From: Aphrocallistes beatrix
Taxonomy: Eukaryota; Porifera; Hexactinellida; Sceptrulophora; Aphrocallistidae
NCBI GenBank assembly: GCA_963281255.1
Contig: OY725494.1
Coordinates: 1,997,934-2,061,933 of the forward strand
Direction of reading: 5' to 3'
Length of the DNA: 64,000 bases
This document shows, piece after piece, positions 23,173 to 33,240 of the stretch. The notes under the pieces are model-generated. The model was given only the letters and a program-made list of their open reading frames with translations. It searched no databases and was not told where the DNA came from. How positions within the stretch are numbered: position 1 is the stretch's first letter; each line of letters opens with the position of its first letter. The translations under genes and the position numbers were made by a program.

Positions 23173-23411
23173 GATAAAACCCATAAAAAATTATGACTCA
23201 TCATTCTATTATTACGTCATCTTTACGCATCATAGAAAATTAAAAAAATGTATGATCTTTCGAGTGATATCGATTATAACAATAAGACAGACGTATTTAG
23301 ATATGTTATCTGCCATATAATTAATCAATGTAAGCCTAGGCGCCCTTTCGGCGCCTCTGGCGGGTACAAACTGTCCGCCAGCCTCGCTGCGCTAGCAAAC
23401 GAAACGCGCTT

Positions 23412-24297
23412 CTCTATTTATATTTTTTAATTTAAGGATGCAAAACTACATATATCTTAAATCATGGAGATAGCTTGACGATTTTGGATCGTCATGTTCA
23501 GTACTCGGTTATTTTATCTGTAAAAATTAATCTCATATAATGAGCCTTAACCTCGAATGTTCAATGCTTTCTTAATGTAAAATTGTGCATCCTGGGAAAC
23601 ACAAAGCAGTGGCGTCATGCTGTATGGGGATACAGGGCGCCGGGCTTTCTTGGCCCCTTCCAGAGTTTTCCTGGTGCCCTTTTCCATGAAAGTTTTAAGC
23701 TCTCTGAATACTTTTGAGCTCACTTCCCCTGGATTTCTCAAGAACCTCTAGAATAGGATCGACACATTTTCACTTAGTACCTCAGATTTTCATTTGTCCC
23801 TCCACAGAATTTCCTTTAGTCCACTAACACAATGTTTTTCCAACATTATAATAAAAAAGATTTTACACATAAACGTATTTATAAAACTAGCTGCACTAGA
23901 GAGGAAAAACGATTATGGAAAAATAATTATGTAATTTTATATTCTTCTAATGACGGAGAGGTTCAGAAATTTGAATGACAGAGCCTAGTTGAAAAGTATA
24001 CTGATTCTGCAGGGTTGATAAAAATAATGATTTTTTTAAAAAAATCAAAAAGATCGGATTTTTTTAATTTAATCGGATTTTTTTAATTTAAATCAGATTT
24101 TTTAAAATTGCTTTTTGCAATTCATTTCACATTTTGTCATATTATTTTGCTAATAAATATACAAGATTGAGAAACAGATATTTTAATAGCATATTATCGA
24201 TTTAATTTTGCTAGAATTCAGCATGTATATGATTAATTGCAATATGAAAATGTAGAAGAGAAAATTTGGTACGAAGTTTTATATAGACAAGCGCGCT
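23412..24297. other. Non-coding stretch with a T-rich inverted segment
   Basis: No gene seen. Near 24012-24120 a CAGGGTTGATAAAAATAATG start leads into alternating AAATC and GATTTTTTT words, like the end of a hAT MITE, but no partner end was found. Confidence 0.4.
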
Positions 24298-24771
24298 TCG
24301 CTTACTTGCGCTGCGCGGCTGGCGGACACTTTGTGTCCGCCTAGGGTCACATTGGTTAAATTTAAGGGGAGATAGGATCTCTAAATATGTCTGTCCTACT
24401 GTGATAATCGATATCACTCAAAAATCACCAAATTTAGCAATATTAAAATTTTTGATCCGTAATTATGACGTCATAACAAAGTGAGGAGTCATCATTTTTT
24501 GATGATACATGTGAGACATGTTAGTATACAGATTCTATTAAAATTTCAGCCTTCTATCTCCTATAATGGCTGAGTTATGCTCGAATAATTATGTTGCTTA
24601 ACTTTTAAAAATGTGACAATGACGTCATAATTTCATGATGAGTCGACATTTTCGTCTGAGCTCAGAACTTACTGGAGCCAAAGCCAAAATACTCCCACAT
24701 GCCAAAAATTAGCTTTCTATGACCGGCAGTTTCTTCAATCAATTCGTTACAGATATAGATATATATACATA
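24298..24771 (-). mobile_element. Helitron repeat copy, 5' cap missing
   Basis: Starts on the plus strand with CAAGCGCGCTTCGCTT (the 3' hairpin end) preceded by A. It runs to the TA-rich tract, where the next copy begins directly. Confidence 0.87.
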
Positions 24772-25084
24772 CAAGCGCGCTTCACTTGTTTGCGCTGCGC
24801 GGCTGGCGGACACTTCGTGTCCGCCGAAGTGTCCCTTCGGTCGCCTGGAGGTGACATTGGTTAATTATAAGGGAGATATCATCTCAAAATATGTCCATCT
24901 TAGTTTTAAAATCGATATCACTCGAAAAATCACCAAATTTGTCAATTTTTAAAATTTTGATGAGTAATGATGACGTCACAACAAAGTGATGAGTAATCAT
25001 TTTTTGATGATGGTTGCATCATATGTGAGGTATATTCATATACACATTCTATTAAAATTTCAGCCTTCTATCTCCTATAAATTT

Positions 25085-25670
25085 CAGGGTTGGGTTTTGT
25101 CCGTCCAAAACAGGTTTTGGACAGGGCAGTGGACAAAACCTGGTTTTAACCGGTTAAAACCGGACAAAACTGGACAAAACTGGACAAAACCTAATGGAAA
25201 CTGTAAATCATTGCAGTAGGTACGAAACAGTTTAGGATGGAAAGAGAGCGAGGACAATGAATGGATTTTCTTGCTAACTCCTGTTTATTACCATAACTAT
25301 ATTTTGTATTCGATTTATCATGGAAGACACGAACAACACTTGGACAAAACCTGGACAAAACTTGGACAAAACTTGGACAAAACCTGGACAAAACTTGGAC
25401 AAAACCTGGACAAAACTTGGACAAAACTTGGATATAACCTGGACAAAACTTGGACAAAACCTGGACAAAACCTATACACGAACAGTGATTTTAGACTAAC
25501 AATAGTTTACTGATGGTTCCAGACTTCCAGTTAATGAGGAATATGAATTAAATTTTGAGGTTTTGTCCAGTTTTGTCCAGTTTTGTCCACCCAAGAGGTT
25601 TTGGACAGGACGGTTTTAACCTGGTTAAAACCACTAGGTTTTTCCAAGTGGACAAAACCTGCCAACCCTG
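25085..25670. mobile_element. hAT-like MITE filled with an 11-bp satellite
   Basis: Ends CAGGGTTGGGTTTTGTCC and complement of CAGGGTTGGCAGGTTTTGTC. The flank CCTATAAT is duplicated on the right and reads CCTATAAA plus TTT on the left. Inside, GGACAAAACTT/GGACAAAACCT is repeated about thirteen times at 25340-25475, with further copies near both ends, some inverted (GTTTTGTCCA). Long open frames here are only by-products of the repeat. Confidence 0.75.
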
Positions 25671-25884
25671 CCTATAATGGCTGAGTTATGCCCGAATAAC
25701 TGTGTTGCTTAACTTTTAAAAATGTGACAATGACGTCATAATTCCATGATGAGTCGACATTTTGCTCTGAACTCAGAACTTGCTGGCGCAATAGCCAAAA
25801 GACTCCCACATGCCAAAAATCAGCCTTCTGCGCCCTGCAGTTTCTTCAATCAATTCCTTACAGATATATATATATATATATATA

Positions 25885-26360
25885 CAGTGCCCGGACAAAA
25901 GTATTCGACCACCATAGAAACCTCCATACAAATAGTATTAAAGTGGATCTGTACATAAAGGAATATGTACTCAAACTGTTAGAAATACTCTATTTTTGAT
26001 TTCTAGTTCCTAATCTACACATTCTAATTACTCATAATTGAGATCCTCAACTCAATTAGTAACTCCCAAATTATAAATATCTACCTTTGATACTTTATGT
26101 TACTTGTCCCGAGTCACAGCCATTATATATGATGGCGATTAGTGACACAAAGTGGCAGAGGTTGATAATTTTCTACATGAGAATTAGTATTTGTATTGAA
26201 AGTTTCAAAAATTAGTAATTCGGATGTGTAGTTTACGAATCTGAAATCAAAAATAGAATACCTCTTCTGTTTGATTACATATTCCATTATGAATAGATCC
26301 ACTTTAATACTATTTGTATGGAGGTTTTCGTGGTGGTCGAATACTTTTGTCCGGGTAGTG
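25885..26360. mobile_element. Tc1/mariner-type MITE
   Basis: 476 bp, ends CAGTGCCCGGACAAAAGTAT and an imperfect complement ending CCGGGTAGTG, with TA on both sides. The inverted repeats are long (about 70 bp, including GACCACCATAGAAACCTCC). No coding capacity. Inserted in the TA tract of a Helitron copy. Confidence 0.87.
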
Positions 26361-26416
26361 TATATATATAATTATATATATATATACAATAATTGAGTTT
26401 TAATAGTAAGGATATA

Positions 26417-26604
26417 CAGTAGAACTCGGTTAGTACGTACCCCTCCGGGAAGCGGAAAAAAGTACGTACTATCCATAAGTACGTACTAACCGAGTTGATA
26501 TTACATAGGAATCTATATAATAAATGAATTTTGGTTCAGAGAAATGAGTACGTACTAAGCCGAAGTACGTATTATCTCGAGTACGTACAAACCGAGTTCT
26601 ACTG
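26417..26604. mobile_element. Tigger/pogo-type MITE
   Basis: 188 bp, ends CAGTAGAACTCGGTTAGTAC and complement, TA duplicated. The body contains six or more AGTACGTACT-like palindromes. Confidence 0.85.
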
Positions 26605-26616
26605 TATATATATAAT

Positions 26617-29170
26617 GGGTCATTCCATTCCAATCCGACCAACTGTTCCATGTCGACCATCTCAGAAATTCTTGTAATTTTCCATGTAAGTTTTACATAC
26701 TAGTGAATGATCATTTGTACAATATCAGCTTTCAATATCTTTTGGTTTTATAATTATAGCCATTTCAAAATTTGACGATTTTCATAGTTCGGACACTCTT
26801 GTTTTAGAGGCCCCTTAATCAAATTTGACATATATCTTTGAATTCTTAACTTAGATGTCCAGTTTTTTTACTGGTTGTTAACCATATAGTTACCTAATAT
26901 TCTTAGCTAAATTGGGTATTTTTATTGCCTAGTTTAGATTTAATTATTATCTAAACATATATTTTCATCAATTTATCAAACAAATCTCAAAATAATAATT
27001 CTTCATGTCTCCAATGGTTTAGAATTTGCTCATTTACTTTTTAATTTTGCTCTATATATGTACAATCTTCCTGGTAAATTTCATGGCTTACATCAGTTCT
27101 TTTACTGTTAAATTCCAATTTATTTTAAATCATTCCAAATTTTAATTGTTATCAATTTTTTCAAATTTTCCTGATGCCTACGAATGAAGAACTCTGAAAT
27201 AATTGATATTTGTTTCTATTTCTTATTCGATTATCTTCTTAATTTCTTTAGTTATCAATATGCCTCGCTTTCTATTGACAAAATAATTAATATATTGTTC
27301 TGTTTATACACATAGCATTGCAACGTTTCGTTACCATCCAAAACTTGTCAAAAGTAGTTTCTAATTCGAGATCAAATTTCACCTGCACAACTTTGCATAT
27401 AATGAAGTATTGTAATAGTAATCCATCTAAGGGTTCAGTTTATTTCGCATAGCATGGCAAGTTTATGTTGTTATGTAAAACTTGCCAAATACGGTTTCTA
27501 TTTCGGGATCGAATTCCAGCTGCACTACTTTGCAGATAATGAATTAATTTTTATAGCAATCCAATTAATTTCATTGCTAAGTGAAATTTTTTAAATTCGT
27601 ATAGAAAATTTATCGAAGCATTGATAGTACAACTTTTGACCTGGCTTTATAGTAAACTCATTTGTTGTTGGGATGATTTGTTTAGAGCGTCTGCTAATGA
27701 AGTATTCAGAGTTTTAAGGTATTTGTACTATTTTTTGTTGTGCAACTGCCATGGGTCACAGCAAGCTAACTGCCAACTGGACTACTTTGAGATATAAATT
27801 TGTTCATGATGAAGACAGATTGCATCGATTTCTGGTGTAAAGATGTGACCAGCTCTGATCTCCAAAAGATGTATCGCATCATTATTGAGATCAGATATTT
27901 TCTTAAGACCTTGTTTTCTAACATATTTCGTTTTGTGGCAATTTTCGTATAAAATTATACCAACAGAACACCCTGGAATATCCATATTGCTTTAGACAAG
28001 AACAAATTATATAAATCTGGATTATCAATAAATACAGTTTCGCATAATCATACGACGACACCAAAGTATTTATGTTATTACAATACTTATGACAATCCTT
28101 CATTATATACAAAGTAGTGCAGCTGGAACTTGATCCCGAAATAGAAACCGTATTTGGCAAGTTTTACATAACAACATAAACTTGCCATGCTATGCGAAAT
28201 AAACTGAACCCTTAAATGGATTACTATTACAATACTTCATTATATGCAAAGTTGTGCAGGTGAACTTTGATCCCGAATTAGAAACCACATTTGACAAGTT
28301 TTGGATGGTAACGAAACGTTGCCATGCTATGTGTATAAACAGAACAATATATTAATTATTTTGTCAATAGAAAGCTAGGCACATTGATAACTAAAGAAAT
28401 TAAGAAGATAATCGTTTTACAATATTTGGAAAAAAGAAGATTATTAGTACTTGTACAAATACTACTGATATATAGTACAAGTGATAAAAACACACACAAA
28501 TTTCAACTACAATTCGCACAACCGGAGAAAGTATATCTATATAACTGTAGGACTAAGAAATAGAAACAAATATCAATTATTTCAGAGTTCTTCATTCGTA
28601 GGCATCAGGAAAATTTGAAAAATTTGATAACAATTAAAATTTGGAATGATTTAAAATAGGTTGGAATTTAACAGCAAAAGAACTGATGTAAGCCATGAAA
28701 TTTACCAGGAAGATTGTACATATATAGAGCAAAATTAAAAAGTAAATGGGCAAATTCTAAACCATTGGAGACATGAAGAATTATTATTTTGAAATTCTTT
28801 TGATAAATTGATGAAAATATATGTTTAGATAATAATTAAATCTGAACTAGGCAATAAAAATACCCAAATTAGCAAAGAATATTAGGTAACTATATGGTTA
28901 ACAACCAGTAAAAAAACTGAACATCTAAGTTAAGAATTGAAAGATATATGTCAATTTTGATTAAGGGGCCACTAAAACAAGAGTGTCCGAACTATGAAAA
29001 TCGTCAAATTTTGAAATGGCTATAATTATAAAACCAAAAGGTATTGAAAGCTGATATTGTACAAATGATCATTCACTAGTGTGTAAAACTTACAGGGAAA
29101 ATTACAAGAACTTCTGAGATGGTCGACATGAAACAGTTGGTCGAATTGGTCGATTTCACATAGAATGACC
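26617..29170. mobile_element. Large foldback element, arms of about 0.9-1.1 kb
   Basis: Ends GGGTCATTCCAT (left) and AGAATGACC (right). The arms match almost base for base from 26640-27545 against 29150-28095. The right arm holds an extra block at about 28413-28556. The 0.55 kb centre shows no recognisable protein. It sits in a TA tract, so any 8-bp TA-rich duplication cannot be distinguished. Superfamily not assigned. Confidence 0.8.
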
Positions 29171-29174
29171 TATA

Positions 29175-29676
29175 TATATATATGTAATGAAATGATTGAA
29201 GAAACTGCCAGGTGTAGAAAGCTGATTTTTGGCATGTGGGAGTCTTTTGGCTATGGCTCCTGTAAGCTCTGAGCTCAGAGCAAATTGTCGACTCATCATG
29301 GAATTATGACGTCATTGTCGCATTTTTAAAAGTTAAGCAACACAGTTATTCGAGCATAACTCAGCCATTATAGGAGATAGAAGGCTGAAATTTTAATAGA
29401 ATCTGTAAACTAACACGCCTCACATATGAGGCAACTATCATCAAAAAATGATGATTCATCACTTTGTTATGACGTCATCATTACGCATCAAAAATTTTAA
29501 AATTGACAAATTTGGTGATTTTTCGAGTGAAATCGGTTTTAACACTAAGATGGACATATTTAGAGATGTTATCTCCCTTATAATTAACCAATGTCACCTC
29601 CAGGCGACCGAAGGGAGCCTCCGGCGGACACGAAGTGTCTGCCACCCGCGCAGCGCAAGCAAGCGAAGCGCGCTTG
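29175..29676 (+). mobile_element. Helitron repeat copy, complete 3' end
   Basis: Ends GCGAAGCGCGCTTG at 29676 followed by T. It keeps the CRE-like octamers (ATTATGACGTCATTG and TTATGACGTCATCATT). The 5' cap is missing and the foldback at 26617-29170 abuts its TA tract. Confidence 0.88.
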
Positions 29677-29691
29677 TACTACATATATATA

Positions 29692-29768
29692 TACACAAAC
29701 ATTAATTGAGTTTTAATAGTAAGGATATACACACATACACATTAATCGAGTTTTAATAGTAAGGATAG
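29692..29768 (-). repeat. Two Helitron 5' ends in direct repeat
   Basis: Two solo minus-strand caps (GAGTTTTAATAGTAAGGA, ending about 29731 and at 29767) stand head to tail, each with only about 20 bp of adjoining TA/CA tract and no body. Confidence 0.8.
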
Positions 29769-29769
29769 A

Positions 29770-29942
29770 TTGAGCATTCTGTAGATAAAAACAAACTTGG
29801 CCGCCTTATCGATTCCAAGCCTATTCCTTATGCTGGAATGTATATAGCCAAATGTTGAAAATATCTGCTCAATTCCTGCGCTTGATGCCAGAGCTGAATA
29901 ATTTAATTTTCGATTGTAAAAAAGCCTTTGATGAACATTGTT
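29770..29942 (-). pseudogene. hAT transposase C-terminal fragment
   Basis: Minus strand reads ALASSAGIEQIFSTFGYIHS and RNRLGIDKAAKFVFIYRMLN, which is the hAT dimerisation domain with the usual S-x-x-x-ERxFS element (here EQIFS). Only about 58 codons remain. It differs from the other three hAT proteins in the window. Confidence 0.75.
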
Positions 29943-30154
29943 CATAATAATATGTGTGATCATTATAATTCGAATAGAGGGAACCTTTTTTGAAACGTGT
30001 ATCCGGAATTCGTATTATCCGAAGTTAATTTCATGCATTTGTACTGCCTGGGGAATCAAATCTTGTTCGCTTTAACCGACATTTTACTTTATCCGTGTTC
30101 GTATTAGCGAGAGGCTACTTTACTTGACTATATGATTTAAATCATGATTTAAAT

Positions 30155-30514
30155 CAGTGTTTCTCAAACTAATTTAGCACACCGCCCCCTAATCAGGATT
30201 TTAGTGTCGACACCGCCCCCTCCCCTTACTCATGATCCGTAAGCCATCAACAGTGTAATTATTGTATTAATTAGTCACGGGAAACCATTGACAGTGTGAT
30301 TATTGTACTTTCTAGCTCTAACAACAACAGTGAATGTTGAAATTTGTTTCAAAGATTGAGTCCATCAATATTCTGGAATACACATTTTTTTGAGGTTTAA
30401 ATATCGTAGATGTATTGTTAACAAAACACATTAGCGCCCCCTTACATTATAGCGCCCCCCAACAACCTTTCAGCGCCCCCTGGGGGGCTCTACGGCCCAC
30501 TTTGAGAATCACTG
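30155..30514. mobile_element. hAT-type MITE with exact 8-bp duplication
   Basis: Ends CAGTGTTTCTCAAACT and complement of CAGTGATTCTCAAAGTGG. ATTTAAAT flanks it at 30147-30154 and 30515-30522. The interior has several GCGCCCCC words. Same group as 52266-52611. Confidence 0.9.
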
Positions 30515-30899
30515 ATTTAAATCAAACAACCCCGTATTATTGACAGTGAAATTTACGAGATCATTTTTCGTTTTTGAAGTTGTTTGTATTAGTTTTTTCT
30601 GTCCACTGAGATCCAATTATGATGACTCTAACGATTTACGTTTGGTATCGATCATGTTTAATCATTGTTCAAAAATGAAAAATTGCATCATTTTAATTTA
30701 GCCATCTAAATTTCATGAATATTTCTCTAAATATAATCATGACAAAATACATGCCAATGACGCAAGATTATTGTGCTCCAACTCATTAAAAGGTAAAATT
30801 TAGCTGAGCGAGCGATGAATTGGAGGGTCTGTGAGCTTGCACGCCAAAAAATATTTGCCTCTAACAGTCACCTTGATGACACTTGATGACACTTGATAC

Positions 30900-32870
30900 T
30901 CTTTAAGGTTGAAGTACACATACTGTTACAAACTTTTGATACGCTAATTTGAATGAAAATATGCATTTATGGTTGAGAAATGTAGGGTGGGATTTCCCTT
31001 GTCCTCCCCCTTTATCCCTGGATAATACGAAAAAATTAAAATTTTCAAAACTTCATTCTGAATCTAAAGTCACCATACACGTCGAAAACAAAGCGGCATG
31101 GCACATTTCACACACGATGCAAAAGGTTGCTTGGAACATTCCGACATACATACCAGTAAAACTTTGTTGCATCAAAAATGCTGTATCGTGCATGATGGCT
31201 TCAAAGGAGTTGAGAGGTAAGATGTCAACTATACTCCAATGAAACTTGGGAAATTATGCAGTCCAAATTCTTAACGCTAAGGAAGCATCTCCCTTAATCA
31301 TGCCAACTGTCGATGTTTCGATTACGAGAATTAACGAGTGCAGCGAAACTAATAGTTAGTGGAAACAAGGGATTAGTTCCTAGATTTAAGACCCACCGAT
31401 ATTGTGTGATTTTAAATAATAATCGCACAAATGATCATAATTTCGAGAATTGGAAATAGCTGTAAAGTTATCGCTAATTATATAACGTCAATTAGAACCG
31501 AAAATATTCGAGGAAAATGTAAACACATGAACAACGAGGGCTGCCTATCCTTACTATTAAAACTCGATTAATATTTGTATATATATATATCTATATATAT
31601 ATATATATATATCTGTTACGAATTGATTGAAGAAACTGCCAGGCGCAGAAAGCTGATTTTTGGCATGTGGGAGTCTTTTGGCTATGGCTCCAGTAAGTTC
31701 TGAGCTCAGACGAAAATGCCGACTCATCATGGAATTATGACGTCATTGTCACATTTTTAAAAGTTAAGCAACACAGTTATTCGGGCATAACTCAGCCATT
31801 ATAGGAGATAGAAGGCTGAAATTTTAATAGAATCTGTATACTAACATACCTTACATATGATGCAACTTTCATCAAAAAATGATGACTCATCATTTTGTTA
31901 TGACGTCATCATTACTCATCAAAAATTTTTAAATTCACAAATTTGGTGATTTTTCGAGTGATATCGATTAGCACAGTAGGACCGACATATTTAGAGATGT
32001 TATCTCCCTTATAATTAACCAATGTGACTCCAGGCGACCGAAGGGAGCCTCCGGTGGACACAAAGTGTCCGCCAGCCGCGCAGCGCAAGCAAGCGCGAAG
32101 CGCGCTTGTATATATCAATAATGAAAGCGAAAGTACTGTAACTCAGGTTGTTATCTCTTAAGCTATGAGCAACCTAGGTTGCAGTTTAGAAAGTATAGCG
32201 AGTTATTCTAATTAATATTTGACGAAAATGACATCGTGTATCAACAAAAAATGTGGATTTTAATCTTAAAATCAATCATAATGACCTTCAAAATCAATAA
32301 TAAAACGCACTAGAATATCATCGAAGTTTAGACGTTTATTTTTCCTCGATTCTGAAAGTTTTTTTGTAGAAATTTCAAAAGGATCTGACAAATTTCTGAG
32401 AGTTTCTGCTTTTAACAAGGAACATCTCAAAATCCGTCGGTTAAAGCTCTAAATATAGTTTTATCAAGTTATAGGAAATTGCTGTTTATGCTGTTTTAAT
32501 CGCTAAAGCTTCATTAAAAACTGCCGAAAAGCTTTAACACTTGTAGTTTAAAAGTTATGGCATTTCAACGACCGCTTAATGGGAACATTTTGTCCGTACT
32601 GCGCGATCATTTGGTTATAACTTTAAACGGATTGTACGGTTTGAAAATATTTTCTTCTATATATAGCAGTCTTACATGACATTTTAAAGTATCGAATATC
32701 TAAAATTAGTCGATATCATCAATTCTAAGTAATTTCAAAGAGAATTTTATTAAGAATCAGATTTTCAGATATAGGAGGCCAAAAAATGGTCCTCCGAAAC
32801 TTTCTTAAATTTCTGATATGTTAAATATATTCAAAACATAATAAATTAAGTATATATTTATTATCTTTCA
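30900..32870. repeat. Copy of a large dispersed repeat, interrupted by a Helitron
   Basis: 30900-31547 matches one arm of the inverted structure at 38040-39840 (CATTTATGGTTGAGAAATGT, ACAACGAGGGCTGCC), and 32109-32800 matches 39850-40760 and, inverted, 36600-37013 (GAAAGCGAAAGTACTGTA, TTTTGTCCGTACTGCG). No protein recognised. The left half contains weak frames only. Confidence 0.7.
31548..32108 (+). mobile_element. Helitron repeat, near-complete reference copy
   Basis: 561 bp. The 5' end TCCTTACTATTAAAACTCG at 31548 is preceded by host A. A TA tract follows, then CGAATTGATTGAAGAAACTG, two TGACGTCA octamers (about 31738 and 31900) and a GATGACTCATCA AP-1-like word (about 31879). The 3' 90 bp folds as successive short-loop hairpins: GGCGACC/AAGGGAGCC (weak), GGTGGACAC-AAA-GTGTCCGCC, then the last stem AAGCGCG-AAG-CGCGCTT, followed by G at 32108 and host T. 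No terminal inverted repeat and no target duplication. These are Helitron properties, although the final CTTG departs from the usual CTRR. Confidence 0.9.
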
Positions 32871-32883
32871 TACTGAAATTTAC

Positions 32884-33235
32884 CTCGAGAATCGATCGCA
32901 ATGAATACACTCCTGCCACTGTCGATAAAATCAATTATCGATTGCAAATTTATCTGACCTCCAAATTCTTCCGTTGATGGTGCTAAAATTAGTATATTTT
33001 CATAAATATATTCCCCATATTTTGACAAAGTTAAGTAAGAATCATCCGAAAAATGAAAAGTTAAAATATAATTACTTTTTATCAATTCATCATATAGAGA
33101 GGAAAAGCTATACTTTTGTCCTTCATCTTCCAAAAGAATGAGTGTTCTTGGTCCACGAATTAAAGAACAAGACAAACGACATGAATTGGAAAGGAGAACA
33201 AAACAGATAAAATATGAGATAGTTTTAAAATTCAT
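32884..33235 (-). CDS. DDOST: DDOST (OST48) first coding exon
   Basis: OST48 is a subunit of oligosaccharyltransferase, which adds N-glycans in the ER membrane. The minus-strand ATG at 33233-33235 opens a hydrophobic signal peptide (ISYFICFVLLSNSC). Then come RTLILLEDEG, the ILTFHFSDDSYLTLSKYGEY segment, ILAPSTEEFGG and IIDFIDSGRSVFIAIDSRG, in the order of the OST48 N terminus. Reading passes a good splice donor, G|GTAAAT at 32883-32884, after which the frame stops within eight codons, so the exon is taken to end at 32884. It covers about a quarter of the usual 430-460 residues. No later exon is recognisable on the minus strand between 32883 and the window start, where repeats begin almost at once. 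It may be a gene with huge repeat-filled introns or a truncated copy. Confidence 0.75.
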
Positions 33236-33240
33236 TTGAA

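Larger units (their letters stand above)
22300..23411 (+). mobile_element. Helitron repeat copy with two nested hAT MITEs
   Basis: Once 22508-22877 and 22939-23172 are removed, the remaining pieces line up with the consensus body and hairpin end (GGCGCCCTTTCGGCGCC, then GAAACGCGCTT). The start is tail-to-head with the preceding copy. Confidence 0.8.
24772..26413 (-). mobile_element. Helitron repeat copy carrying two nested elements
   Basis: The 3' hairpin end is at 24772, directly against the TA tract of the preceding copy. The 5' end TCCTTACTATTAAAACTC lies at 26413, followed by T. The body is split by 25085-25670 and the TA tract by 25885-26360. Without these it is about 580 bp. Confidence 0.85.

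Noticed and set aside
24986..25219. Frame joining Helitron repeat and the nested MITE
   Set aside because: It crosses an insertion boundary and has no known motif.
25191..25513. Open frames on both strands with repeated Asp-Lys-Thr-Trp and Pro-Ser-Phe-Val motifs
   Set aside because: They are translations of the 11-bp GGACAAAACYT satellite; an 11-bp period cycles through all frames and creates spurious repeat proteins.
29742..29963. A live hAT gene
   Set aside because: Only the C-terminal dimerisation segment is present, with no catalytic residues or element ends.
30949..31242. Plus-strand frame of about 97 codons
   Set aside because: It falls within a dispersed repeat, and the matching positions in the 38-39 kb copies are interrupted by stops, so it is unlikely to be coding.
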